Shown piece after piece: positions 1 through 6,347 of a stretch of DNA of 21,731 nucleotides. The notes beneath the pieces are model-generated. The model was given only the letters and a program-made list of their open reading frames with translations. It was not told the DNA's origin and ran no database searches. Origin of the DNA: an uncultured Rivibacter sp. (lineage in GTDB: Bacteria; Pseudomonadota; Gammaproteobacteria; Burkholderiales; Burkholderiaceae); contig CAMLLU010000084.1 in NCBI GenBank assembly GCA_946480925.1, positions 1 to 21,731 on the forward strand. Reading direction: 5' to 3'. Every line of letters starts with the position of its first letter. Within the stretch, counting starts at the first letter, position 1. Position numbers and translations under genes: made by a program.

Positions 1-77
1 CGATGTTCTGGCACTTCCTCGACGTCGTCTGGATCGGCGTGTTCACCTTCGTCTATCTCATGGGGGTTCTGGCATGA
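1..77 (+). CDS. cyoC: Cytochrome bo3 ubiquinol oxidase subunit III, C-terminal end (partial)
   Basis: Only the last 24 codons and stop are present; the 5' part lies outside the window. The visible peptide contains WHFLDVVWIGVFTFVYL, the conserved final transmembrane helix of the haem-copper oxidase subunit III family, in the form typical of quinol oxidase CyoC. The stop overlaps the cyoD start as ATGA (74-77), the usual translational coupling within cyoABCD. Subunit III is an integral inner-membrane protein without redox centres. The call rests on a short tail plus the adjoining cyoD, so the bo3 assignment is strong but the rest of the gene cannot be judged. Confidence 0.88.
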   Translation, partial: MFWHFLDVVWIGVFTFVYLMGVLA

Positions 78-472
78 GCGGATCCAACCAACACCACCAC
101 CACGACGATCACGGCCACGACCACCACGGCCACGATGACGACGGTGGCTACCACTTCTCGGTGAAGGGCTACGTCGTCGGCTTCCTGCTGGCCGTCGTGC
201 TCACCGCCATTCCTTTCTGGCTGGTGATGGGCAAGGTGCTGCCCACGCCGGGCCTCACGGCCGCGGTGATCCTCGGTTTCGCGGCGGTGCAGATCGTCGT
301 GCACATGATCTACTTCCTGCACATGAACGCGAAGATCGAAGGCGGCTGGTCGATGCTGTCGTTGATCTTCACGGCGGCGATCGTGATCATCATGCTGGCC
401 GGTTCCATTTGGGTGATGTATCACCTGAACACGAACATGATGCCCGTGCACGACATGAAGACGCTTCCCTGA
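74..472 (+). CDS. cyoD: Cytochrome bo3 ubiquinol oxidase subunit IV, with His/Asp-rich N-terminus
   Basis: 132 residues. Three membrane helices are visible at about 30-52, 61-84 and 94-118. The segment QIVVHMIYFLHMN (73-85) is characteristic of CyoD and the related subunit IV of bacterial haem-copper oxidases. CyoD is a small inner-membrane subunit that helps assemble or stabilise the CuB/haem site of the quinol oxidase. The start overlaps the cyoC stop (ATGA). Residues 7-27 are unusual: ten histidines and six aspartates lie ahead of the first helix, where they would face the cytoplasm if topology is as in E. coli. Such a tract could bind Cu, Zn or Ni, but this is inference. The next gene, a SURF1 homologue, begins 33 bases later. 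Confidence 0.93.
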   Translation: MSGSNQHHHHDDHGHDHHGHDDDGGYHFSVKGYVVGFLLAVVLTAIPFWLVMGKVLPTPGLTAAVILGFAAVQIVVHMIYFLHMNAKIEGGWSMLSLIFTAAIVIIMLAGSIWVMYHLNTNMMPVHDMKTLP

Positions 473-505
473 CCCATCCCGCAGCGCTCGCGGCGCTTCC
501 CTTCG

Positions 506-1303
506 ATGACGACACATCGCACCCCTGAAGAAACCACCGGTGTTCCACGCCGCAGCAGCCCGGCCCTGTGGGTCGCGCTGCTGCTGGGCGGCCTGTTCGC
601 CTTTGCCGGCTTCGTGGCGCTGGGCCTGTGGCAGGTGAACCGGCTGGCGTGGAAGACCGATCTCATCGAACGTGTCGAGCAGCGCCAAAAGGCCGAGCCG
701 GTGGCCGCACCCGGCCCCGCCGAATGGGACAAGCTCGACGCCGCCAGCGCCGAATACCGCCGCGTGCTGCTGCGCGGGCGTTTCGCGCACGAGCTCGAAA
801 CGCTGGTGCAGGCGACCACCGCGCTGGGCAGCGGCTACTGGGTGCTCACGCCGCTGCGCACCGAAGAAGGCTACTGGGTGCTGGTCAACCGCGGCTTCGT
901 GCCGCCCGAGATGCGCGAACCTGCGGCGCGCGGCCAGGCCGCGCCCACCGGCACGCAAACGGCGGCCGGCCTGCTGCGCCTGTCCGAGCCCGCCGGCCGC
1001 ATGCTGCAGAAGAACGACCCCGCGGCCGGCCGCTGGTATTCGCGCGACGTGGCCGCCATCGCCGCCACGCGTGGGTTGGGCAGTGGCGAACATGCCGGCG
1101 CGGTGGCGCCGTATTTCGTCGACGTGGCGGCCAACAACGATGCGCCGCTCGACTGGCCCCGCCCCGGCCTCACGGTGCTGCACTTCACCAACAACCACCT
1201 GATGTACGCCATCACGTGGTTCGTCCTGGCCTTGATGACGGCTGCCGCGCTCGGCTACGCCATCGTCGCCGAGCTGCGTGGGCAGCGGCGCGTGGCTGCT
1301 TGA
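506..1303 (+). CDS. SURF1-family oxidase assembly protein
   Basis: 265 residues with the classic SURF1 plan: an N-terminal helix (about 21-42) followed by GLWQVNRLAWK (40-50), a large periplasmic domain containing WVLVNRGFVP, and a second helix preceded by TNNHLMYAITW near the C-terminus. SURF1 proteins take part in haem a insertion and assembly of haem-copper oxidases; they are best known for aa3 cytochrome c oxidases. Here the gene follows cyoD, so it probably serves the bo3-type quinol oxidase encoded upstream. ATG 506 is chosen because it is the only start that leaves a short cytoplasmic tail before the first helix; no strong ribosome site is visible, consistent with coupling to cyoD. The regB start follows within 11 bases of the stop. 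Confidence 0.9.
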   Translation: MTTHRTPEETTGVPRRSSPALWVALLLGGLFAFAGFVALGLWQVNRLAWKTDLIERVEQRQKAEPVAAPGPAEWDKLDAASAEYRRVLLRGRFAHELETLVQATTALGSGYWVLTPLRTEEGYWVLVNRGFVPPEMREPAARGQAAPTGTQTAAGLLRLSEPAGRMLQKNDPAAGRWYSRDVAAIAATRGLGSGEHAGAVAPYFVDVAANNDAPLDWPRPGLTVLHFTNNHLMYAITWFVLALMTAAALGYAIVAELRGQRRVAA

Positions 1304-1313
1304 CAGCTCCAGT

Positions 1314-2660
1314 ATGGATGCCCAGCTGCAACACGAGCCGGGCGACGCCGCACAGGCGCCTGAAAAGCTTGCCGGCCGCAAGAACCTGCTGCAGCTGATC
1401 GAGCTGCGCTGGCTGGCCGTGGCGGGCCAGCTGCTCACCATCCTTGTGGTGCACTTCGCGCTCGGCATCACGCTGCCGCTGGCCGAAATGCTCACGCTGC
1501 TGGGCGCGGTGGCGCTGTTCAACGGCGCGTGCTGGCTGCGCAGCCGCTTCGCCTCCAACGTTGCTTACGGCGAGCTGTTCGTGGGCCTGCTGGTCGACGT
1601 GGGCGTGCTGAGCGGCCAGCTGTTCTATTCGGGCGGCGTCACCAACCCCTTCATCTTCGTATACCTGCTGCAGGTGGCGGTGGGCTCGGTGCTGCTGCGG
1701 CCGCGCCACATCTGGACCATCGTCGCGCTCACGAGCCTGTGCTTCGCCGCGCTCACGCACTGGTACCGGCCGCTGCCGCTGCCGGGGTTTGCGGGTGCGG
1801 CCCTGTCGGCGCCCTACGTGGGCGGGCTGCTGATCTGCTTCCTGCTCAACGCGGCGCTGCTGGTGATCTTCATCGTGCGCATCGGGCGCAACCTGCGCCA
1901 GCGCGACGAGCGGCTGGCCGCGCTGCGCCAGCGCGCCGCCGAAGAGGAGCACATCGTGCGCATGGGCCTGCTGGCCTCGGGGGCCGCGCACGAGCTGGGC
2001 ACGCCGCTGGCCACGCTGTCGGTGATCCTGGGCGACTGGTCGCGCATGGCGCCTTTCGCCGCCGAGCCCGAACTGCGCGAGGAGATCGAAGAGATGCAGC
2101 GCCAGCTGCAGCGCTGCAAGGCCATCGTCAGCGGCATCCTGCTTTCGGCCGGCGAAGCGCGCGGCGAGGCGCCGGTGCAGACCACGCTGCATGCCTTCCT
2201 CGACGAGCTGGTGGCGCACTGGCGGAACACGCGCAACGCCGTCGGCCTGCGCTACGAGCGCGGCGACACGCCCGACCTGCCGATGATCTCGGACTTCGCG
2301 CTGCGGCAGATGCTCGACAACGTGCTCGACAACGCGCTCGAAGCCGCGCCGCAGGCCGCGCCCAGCCTCGTGGCGCGCTGCGAAGACGACGAGCTCGTGC
2401 TGCGCGTGTGCGACGAAGGCCCCGGCTTCGCGCCCGCCATGCTCGAGCGTTTCGGCAAGCCCTACCAATCCAGCAAGGGTCGCCCCGGCGGTGGGCTGGG
2501 CTTGTTCCTGGCCGTCAACGTGGCCCGCTCGCTGGGCGGGCGCATCGCGGCGCGCAACCGGGTCGAGGGCGGCGCCGAAGTGGAAATCCGCCTGCCGCTG
2601 GCAGCGCTGGCGCCGGCAGAGGAAGATGCAGCCGACGATGACGACGGACCACAACGCTGA
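1314..2660 (+). CDS. regB: RegB/PrrB-type redox-sensing histidine kinase
   Basis: 448 residues from ATG 1314. A GTG 36 bases upstream is in frame but would overlap the SURF1 gene. About six hydrophobic segments fill residues 25-190. The loop motif GGVTNPF (107-113) matches the RegB quinone-binding heptad. The H-box GAAHELGTPLATL places the phosphorylated histidine at H226. C268, in QRCKAIV, lies 42 residues later, close to the H225/C265 spacing of Rhodobacter capsulatus RegB, whose cysteine is redox-active. N and G boxes (DNVLDNALEAA, DEGPGF, GGGLGLFLA) complete the ATPase domain. Known RegB proteins sense the quinone pool and autophosphorylate under reducing conditions. The 3' end overlaps the response-regulator start, so the pair is translationally coupled. 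Confidence 0.93.
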   Translation: MDAQLQHEPGDAAQAPEKLAGRKNLLQLIELRWLAVAGQLLTILVVHFALGITLPLAEMLTLLGAVALFNGACWLRSRFASNVAYGELFVGLLVDVGVLSGQLFYSGGVTNPFIFVYLLQVAVGSVLLRPRHIWTIVALTSLCFAALTHWYRPLPLPGFAGAALSAPYVGGLLICFLLNAALLVIFIVRIGRNLRQRDERLAALRQRAAEEEHIVRMGLLASGAAHELGTPLATLSVILGDWSRMAPFAAEPELREEIEEMQRQLQRCKAIVSGILLSAGEARGEAPVQTTLHAFLDELVAHWRNTRNAVGLRYERGDTPDLPMISDFALRQMLDNVLDNALEAAPQAAPSLVARCEDDELVLRVCDEGPGFAPAMLERFGKPYQSSKGRPGGGLGLFLAVNVARSLGGRIAARNRVEGGAEVEIRLPLAALAPAEEDAADDDDGPQR

Positions 2661-3192
2661 ACCCCGCACGCTGGTGATCGTGGAGGACGACGACGCCTTC
2701 GCACGCACGCTCGCACGCTCGTTCGAACGCCGCGGCTACCAGGTGCTGCGCGCAACCAGCCTCGACGAAGTGCGCATGCTGCTGGCCGGCGGACCACGGC
2801 CGGGCTATGCGGTGGTGGACCTCAAGCTGGCCGGCGGCGCTTCGGGCCTGGCGTGCGTGCAGGCGCTGCATGCGCACGACCCCGCCATGGTGATCGTGGT
2901 GCTCACCGGCTACGCCAGCATCGCCACCGCGGTGGAAGCCATCAAGCTCGGCGCGCGCCACTACCTCGCCAAGCCGGCCAACACCGACGACATCGAAACC
3001 GCCTTCGAGCGCGCGCAAGGCGATGCCGACGTGGAACTCACCGAGCGCACCACGTCGATCAAGACGCTCGAGTGGGAGCGCATCCACGAGACGCTGGCCG
3101 AAACCGGCTTCAACATCTCTGAAACCGCGCGGCGGCTGGGCATGCACCGCCGCACGCTGGCCCGCAAGCTCGAGAAGCAGCGGGTGAAATGA
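2638..3192 (+). CDS. regA: RegA/PrrA-type response regulator (receiver + Fis-type HTH)
   Basis: 184 residues from ATG 2638, the same length as R. capsulatus RegA; an in-frame ATG at 2626 is also possible. The receiver domain begins TLVIVEDDDAF, has the phosphoacceptor aspartate at D61 (YAVVDLKLAGG), the conserved threonine in VVLTGYAS and lysine in YLAKPAN. The C-terminal helix-turn-helix NISETARRLGMHRRTL is of the Fis type and is nearly invariant in RegA/PrrA/ActR. It accepts phosphate from the kinase encoded just upstream, whose gene it overlaps by 23 bases. In proteobacteria the pair controls respiratory oxidases, carbon and nitrogen fixation genes. Its location behind cyo and SURF1 suggests that oxidase genes are among its targets, which is inference. 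Confidence 0.94.
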   Translation: MTTDHNAEPRTLVIVEDDDAFARTLARSFERRGYQVLRATSLDEVRMLLAGGPRPGYAVVDLKLAGGASGLACVQALHAHDPAMVIVVLTGYASIATAVEAIKLGARHYLAKPANTDDIETAFERAQGDADVELTERTTSIKTLEWERIHETLAETGFNISETARRLGMHRRTLARKLEKQRVK

Positions 3193-3208
3193 CTTGACCG
3201 ATGGACAG

Positions 3209-3224
3209 GAAGCCGATGCTGCGT
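3209..3224 (+). repeat. Left copy of imperfect 16-bp direct repeat bracketing the HipA/HIRAN islet
   Basis: The sequence GAAGCCGATGCTGCGT here matches 14 of 16 bases of the segment at 5033-5048, in the same orientation. The two copies lie just outside the lower-GC minus-strand gene pair. They could be the footprint of an insertion event or chance similarity; no integrase or transposase accompanies them. The small palindrome CTGCGTACGCAG overlaps this copy. Confidence 0.3.
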
Positions 3225-3237
3225 ACGCAGGAGCGAT

Positions 3238-3981
3238 TCACTCTGGGACGACGCGGTACTCCTCTGACGTCATTGGTTCAAAGGCGGCCGGAACGCCGCC
3301 GCGCAACTCGACTAGAACTCGCCGTGCGTACGGTGCGCCGAGACGGTTGATCCTCTGGACAGTCGCTTTGATGGTGGAGTGCTCGAGCAACGCTGCCCGG
3401 AGGTCATCCACCAGATATCGCGGAGCCCATCCGATGAGGTGGCAGTCAGTAGTCTGGAGCTGCACGGCGTAAGTGGTCGCAGGATTGTTCACTTCGATCG
3501 CTACCTGCAAAGACTCGCCTTCTCCTAGGGACTCAGCTCGTTCACGTGCTGCAGGGGAGACATGCCGCAACCCGTGCAGGAAGAACCTGCAGCGAACCGT
3601 TCCGTCCTGAAGTTTCTTGACCTTTGGGAATACCTCAAGGCTGTCTGTCTGCCGTTCGCCACCTGTCAGACTCAAGATTTCGATGGGGTCCGCGTTGGCA
3701 GGATCCAGGTCCAGCCACTGCAAGTACTCTGCAAAATCTTTCCGATTGGATTCCAGGACGCGGTTCCTGAATAGCGGGAAGAGTTCGTGAGCCTCATAGC
3801 GACGCTCGAAAGACGGGAATGCGATTAAAGGTTCGAAACCTGCCTGCTCATGGGCCTTCAAGGCACCGCGCGTGTACTGGAACACATAGTCTTGCCTGTT
3901 CGATGAGGCATCTAGACGACCGATCGGAAACCACGCACGTGTTGGGTCGGGCGCTTGCCAGGCAACAAACAAAGTCGTCAT
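3238..3981 (-). CDS. HipA N-subdomain-like (HipS-like) plus HIRAN-like domain protein
   Basis: 247 residues, starting at the ATG whose bases overlap the kinase stop as ATGA (3978-3981); a longer in-frame start at 4014 would run into the kinase gene. Residues 17-109 show the pattern of the HipA N-terminal subdomain: WFPIGRL, then DYVFQYTRGAL, then RYEAHELFPLFRNRVL, and PIEILSLTGGE. Residues about 132-227 resemble a HIRAN domain: VEVNNPATTYAVQLQ-like segment at 160-176 (here IEVNNPATTYAVQLQ), then HLIGWAPRYLVDDL (181-194). HIRAN domains bind DNA ends in HLTF/Rad5-type proteins. In HipBST modules the subdomain exists as a separate protein, HipS, which neutralises the HipT kinase. By analogy this protein may be the partner or antitoxin of the upstream kinase with an added DNA-sensing part. 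Both domain calls are by eye from pattern and are less certain than the pairing. Confidence 0.72.
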   Translation of the reverse strand: MTTLFVAWQAPDPTRAWFPIGRLDASSNRQDYVFQYTRGALKAHEQAGFEPLIAFPSFERRYEAHELFPLFRNRVLESNRKDFAEYLQWLDLDPANADPIEILSLTGGERQTDSLEVFPKVKKLQDGTVRCRFFLHGLRHVSPAARERAESLGEGESLQVAIEVNNPATTYAVQLQTTDCHLIGWAPRYLVDDLRAALLEHSTIKATVQRINRLGAPYARRVLVELRGGVPAAFEPMTSEEYRVVPE

Positions 3982-4865
3982 CTCAAGGTCTCTACAAGGG
4001 AAGCCTGTGCGCACAGAACCATCGCCACCGCGAACAGCTTCGCTGATTCCGATGCTCGCTGTTCAGGTAGTGAGTCAACCATCTGTCGCACGTCCTTCTC
4101 AGAAAGTGCGGTGACCCGCTGCAAGGCGGGTCTGAAGTAGGAAGGATACGCTCTCGCAGCTATCTGCACGAGTCTGAGAGGGTTCTCTCCGTGACGTTCT
4201 TCCGGGCCCCTGTAGATGCCGCCCCGCCCCTTTCTCACATACCACGCGACTCGACCGCTGAGCAGCAGTTCAGCGCGACGATCGTCGCGTAACTCACGGC
4301 CCAGCGATGAAGCGTGATCGAAACTCGGGGCAACGCCGACGGACAACGCCCGGGGATTCTTTTTGAACTCAAGCAAAAGTCCCCAGTTCTCGTGGTGACG
4401 GTCTGTGTTTCCGATCAAGGCGTCCAAGACCATAAATCCAGCAAGCTCTGTGAGCATTGAGTTCGCGTGGTCTGGCTGGAATAGACCGCGAAGTGCGCGC
4501 TGAATGTTTTCGAGCGTATGGTCAGACTGCCTAAAAGTCTTGACCTTGTCGTACCCGGTGACATGCATCGCCAATATCTCGTTGCCGTGAACCAGCGCTT
4601 GCCCCACCTCTACATCAACGAAGTTCATGGAGATGCAACCTCGTCGCCCACCGTACTCGGCCAGCTCCACGGTTGCGGCTCGGATGCCGACTGCGCGAGC
4701 CAACTCAGCTGCAACCTTCTCCGCCCAGTCTTCGCCGGTGTCGGGGCGTGCCTCCTTGAACAACCACCGCTTGCCGTCGAGCAATACCCAGAACTTCGGC
4801 TTGCTGCCGAGTTGTTCGGTGTCTTCTCGCGCGTCCTCCGGAATTTCGACTATCTGATAGCTCAT
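3978..4865 (-). CDS. HipA-core/HipT-like serine/threonine kinase
   Basis: 295 residues, corresponding to the HipA catalytic core without the usual N-terminal subdomain. A short glycine/serine loop (LGSKPKF, 19-25) is followed by the probable ATP lysine K37 (WLFKEARP). The catalytic loop is GNTDRHHENW (152-161) with D155, and the metal-binding aspartate is D183 in PSFDHASSLG. These are the hallmark HipA_C residues. HipA and HipT phosphorylate aminoacyl-tRNA synthetases and halt growth; the target here is unknown. No HipB-like repressor gene lies upstream or downstream. The stop overlaps the next gene by ATGA. Four sequence lines within the gene (4261-4500) counted 57% G+C, against 75% in a 120-base sample of neighbouring pcaCD, suggesting horizontal acquisition. 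An operator-like inverted repeat covers the start region. Confidence 0.86.
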   Translation of the reverse strand: MSYQIVEIPEDAREDTEQLGSKPKFWVLLDGKRWLFKEARPDTGEDWAEKVAAELARAVGIRAATVELAEYGGRRGCISMNFVDVEVGQALVHGNEILAMHVTGYDKVKTFRQSDHTLENIQRALRGLFQPDHANSMLTELAGFMVLDALIGNTDRHHENWGLLLEFKKNPRALSVGVAPSFDHASSLGRELRDDRRAELLLSGRVAWYVRKGRGGIYRGPEERHGENPLRLVQIAARAYPSYFRPALQRVTALSEKDVRQMVDSLPEQRASESAKLFAVAMVLCAQASLVETLR

Positions 4866-4882
4866 TACTCACAGGTCAGTAA
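4865..4882. promoter_or_regulatory. Operator-like site TTACT-N8-AGTAA at the kinase start
   Basis: Perfect 5-bp arms are separated by 8 bp, directly upstream of and touching the kinase start codon. The layout equals the E. coli HipB operator (TATCC-N8-GGATA), although the arm sequence differs. In the mRNA the same bases could form a small hairpin over the initiation region, where no good Shine-Dalgarno is visible. Confidence 0.5.
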
Positions 4883-4951
4883 CTTAGGCGACACGAAACG
4901 GCCGCAATGCCGCGCCAATGCTTGGCTTTCATGTCTTCTGTGTCTCGCAAG

Positions 4952-4969
4952 TTACCGTCTTATGAGTAA
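4952..4969. promoter_or_regulatory. Second operator-like site TTACC-N8-AGTAA upstream of the kinase
   Basis: This site has the same 5-8-5 geometry with one arm mismatch. Together with flanking bases, 4949-4970 matches the reverse complement of 4864-4885 at 17 of 22 positions, so the two sites form a large inverted repeat with centres 87 bp apart. The 63 bp between them probably hold the kinase promoter, but I see no convincing -35/-10 pair. Confidence 0.5.
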
Positions 4970-5032
4970 GAAGGCTAGCTTGGCAGGATTCGATCAGCAG
5001 GACTGTAGGTCCAAACGCTGGTGGACTCGCGT

Positions 5033-5048
5033 GAAGCGGATGCAGCGT
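5033..5048 (+). repeat. Right copy of imperfect 16-bp direct repeat bracketing the HipA/HIRAN islet
   Basis: GAAGCGGATGCAGCGT differs from the copy at 3209-3224 at two positions. It lies between the kinase promoter region and the end of pcaCD. The remaining bases of 4970-5072 show no gene and no obvious terminator. Confidence 0.3.
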
Positions 5049-5072
5049 GTCAGGTGATAGGTTGCTGGCGTA

Positions 5073-6326
5073 CTACACCCCTGCCAAAAACCCCTGCAAC
5101 GCCGCCTCGAACGCCGCCGGCTGCTCCAGCACGCTCAGATGCGAAGCCTCCTTCAGCACCATCAATCGAGCGTTCGGGATCCGTTTCGCGATCACTTCCG
5201 ACATCGCCACCGGCGTGCCCTGGTCCAGCTCGCCGGCGATCACCAGCGTAGGCACTTTCACCTGCGGCAGGCGGTCGGTGGTGTTGTGGTGCTTGATGGC
5301 CTCGCACCAGCCGAGGTAGCCCACCTTGTCGGTGGTGGCGACGCGATGGCGCCAGCGCGCCACGGTGGCGGGCTGCGCGGTGCGGAAGGCGTCGTGGAAC
5401 CAGCGCTGCATCGCGCCGTCGGCCACCGACGCGGGGCCGCCTGCCTGCACGGCGGCGATGCGCTGGTCCCACATGGCCTGGCCTTCGGGCGGGTAGGCCG
5501 AGGTCGAGTTGGCGATCACCAGCGCCTTCACGCGATTGGGGTGGCGAATGGCCAGCTCCTGGCCGGCCATGCCGCCCATCGAGAGGCCCACCCACACCAC
5601 CGGCCCGGTGTCGAGTTCAGCGAGCAGGCGCTCGGCGTCTTCGGCCATCTCGGCCATGGCATAGGGGCCGACCGGGGACTCGGAGCTGCCGTGGCCGCGC
5701 GCGTCGTAGGTGATCACGCGGCAGTCGGCTGCCAGCGCGTTGGCCAGCGTGTCCCACATCATCAGGTCGCACCCCAGCGCGTGGGCCAGCACGATGGTGT
5801 GGCGCGGCGGCTTGCCGTTGCGCGGTTCGCGCACCGCGTAGTGCAGCGAAGGGCGCGAAGTGGTGCCGCCTTCACGGCCCACGCCGGGGTGTGATGCTTC
5901 GGCGGGCGGCAGGGGCGTGAGATCCATGCCCAGCTCGCGCATGACCTTCATCGTCAGCGCCATGCCGGTGTTGGCGGCCGGCACGCCGGCATAGATGGCG
6001 GCCTGCATGAGCAGCTCTTTCAGCTGGTCTGGCGTGAGGCGCGTTTCGGGGTCACCGCCGGCCAGCGCCGCATGCACGTGCATCTCGAACTCTTCCCACC
6101 GGCCGAGCGCGCAGGTGATGGCCAGCACGATGAGGCGGCGGGTCGGCTTGTCCAGGCCCGGGCGACCCCAGATCTCGTGCCACGCATAGCGGGTGAAGAA
6201 GTTCTGGAACTCGGCGTTGAAGCTGTTGGCGTTGGCCACCGACTTGTCCACCCAGGTGTCGCCGAGGATGCTGCGGCGATTGCTCATGCCGCGTTCGAGG
6301 TCGTGGTCGAAGGGGTCGAAGCTCAT
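5073..6326 (-). CDS. pcaCD: Fused 4-carboxymuconolactone decarboxylase / 3-oxoadipate enol-lactonase
   Basis: 417 residues. Residues 1-135 are a PcaC domain, with EIWGRPGLDKPTRRL (51-65) and WEEFEMHVHAALAGG (77-91). After a linker of about 20 residues (140-160), residues 160-417 are an alpha/beta hydrolase of PcaD type with nucleophile S249 in GLSMGGM, acid D368 in AGELDQGTP and H396 in EASHLSV. The two halves decarboxylate 4-carboxymuconolactone and then hydrolyse the enol-lactone to 3-oxoadipate. The order is C then D, opposite to the actinobacterial PcaL fusion (D then C). It is the last pca gene on this strand, 21 bases after pcaB. ATG 6326 gives the full PcaC domain; ATG 6287 is a possible shorter start. 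pcaIJ and pcaF are not in the window. Confidence 0.94.
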   Translation of the reverse strand: MSFDPFDHDLERGMSNRRSILGDTWVDKSVANANSFNAEFQNFFTRYAWHEIWGRPGLDKPTRRLIVLAITCALGRWEEFEMHVHAALAGGDPETRLTPDQLKELLMQAAIYAGVPAANTGMALTMKVMRELGMDLTPLPPAEASHPGVGREGGTTSRPSLHYAVREPRNGKPPRHTIVLAHALGCDLMMWDTLANALAADCRVITYDARGHGSSESPVGPYAMAEMAEDAERLLAELDTGPVVWVGLSMGGMAGQELAIRHPNRVKALVIANSTSAYPPEGQAMWDQRIAAVQAGGPASVADGAMQRWFHDAFRTAQPATVARWRHRVATTDKVGYLGWCEAIKHHNTTDRLPQVKVPTLVIAGELDQGTPVAMSEVIAKRIPNARLMVLKEASHLSVLEQPAAFEAALQGFLAGV

Positions 6327-6347
6327 GGTCTTGAGAAGGGCAGGTGT

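Noticed and set aside
53..1558. 501-codon open frame on the minus strand opposite cyoD and SURF1
   Set aside because: It is antisense to clearly recognisable genes; the peptide is low-complexity (Arg, His, Gln, Val runs) and arises from high third-position GC in the real genes.
1212..2708. 498-codon minus-strand frame opposite regB
   Set aside because: Antisense shadow with His/Gln/Arg-rich composition and no family pattern, whereas regB on the plus strand is complete.
3219..3230. Palindrome CTGCGTACGCAG between regA and the HIRAN-like gene as a terminator
   Set aside because: There is no loop and no T-run. It may be part of the bracketing repeat, but it is not a terminator.
4975..5035. Possible tRNA 3'-end fragment as an integration site next to the islet
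   Set aside because: GATTCGATC loosely resembles a T-loop, but no T-stem or acceptor pairing could be built.
4518..5057. Plus-strand frame of 179 codons across the kinase start and its upstream gap, as a possible missing HipB
   Set aside because: Its sequence has no helix-turn-helix pattern and most of it is antisense to the kinase. No other gene-sized frame in 4866-5072 looks like HipB.
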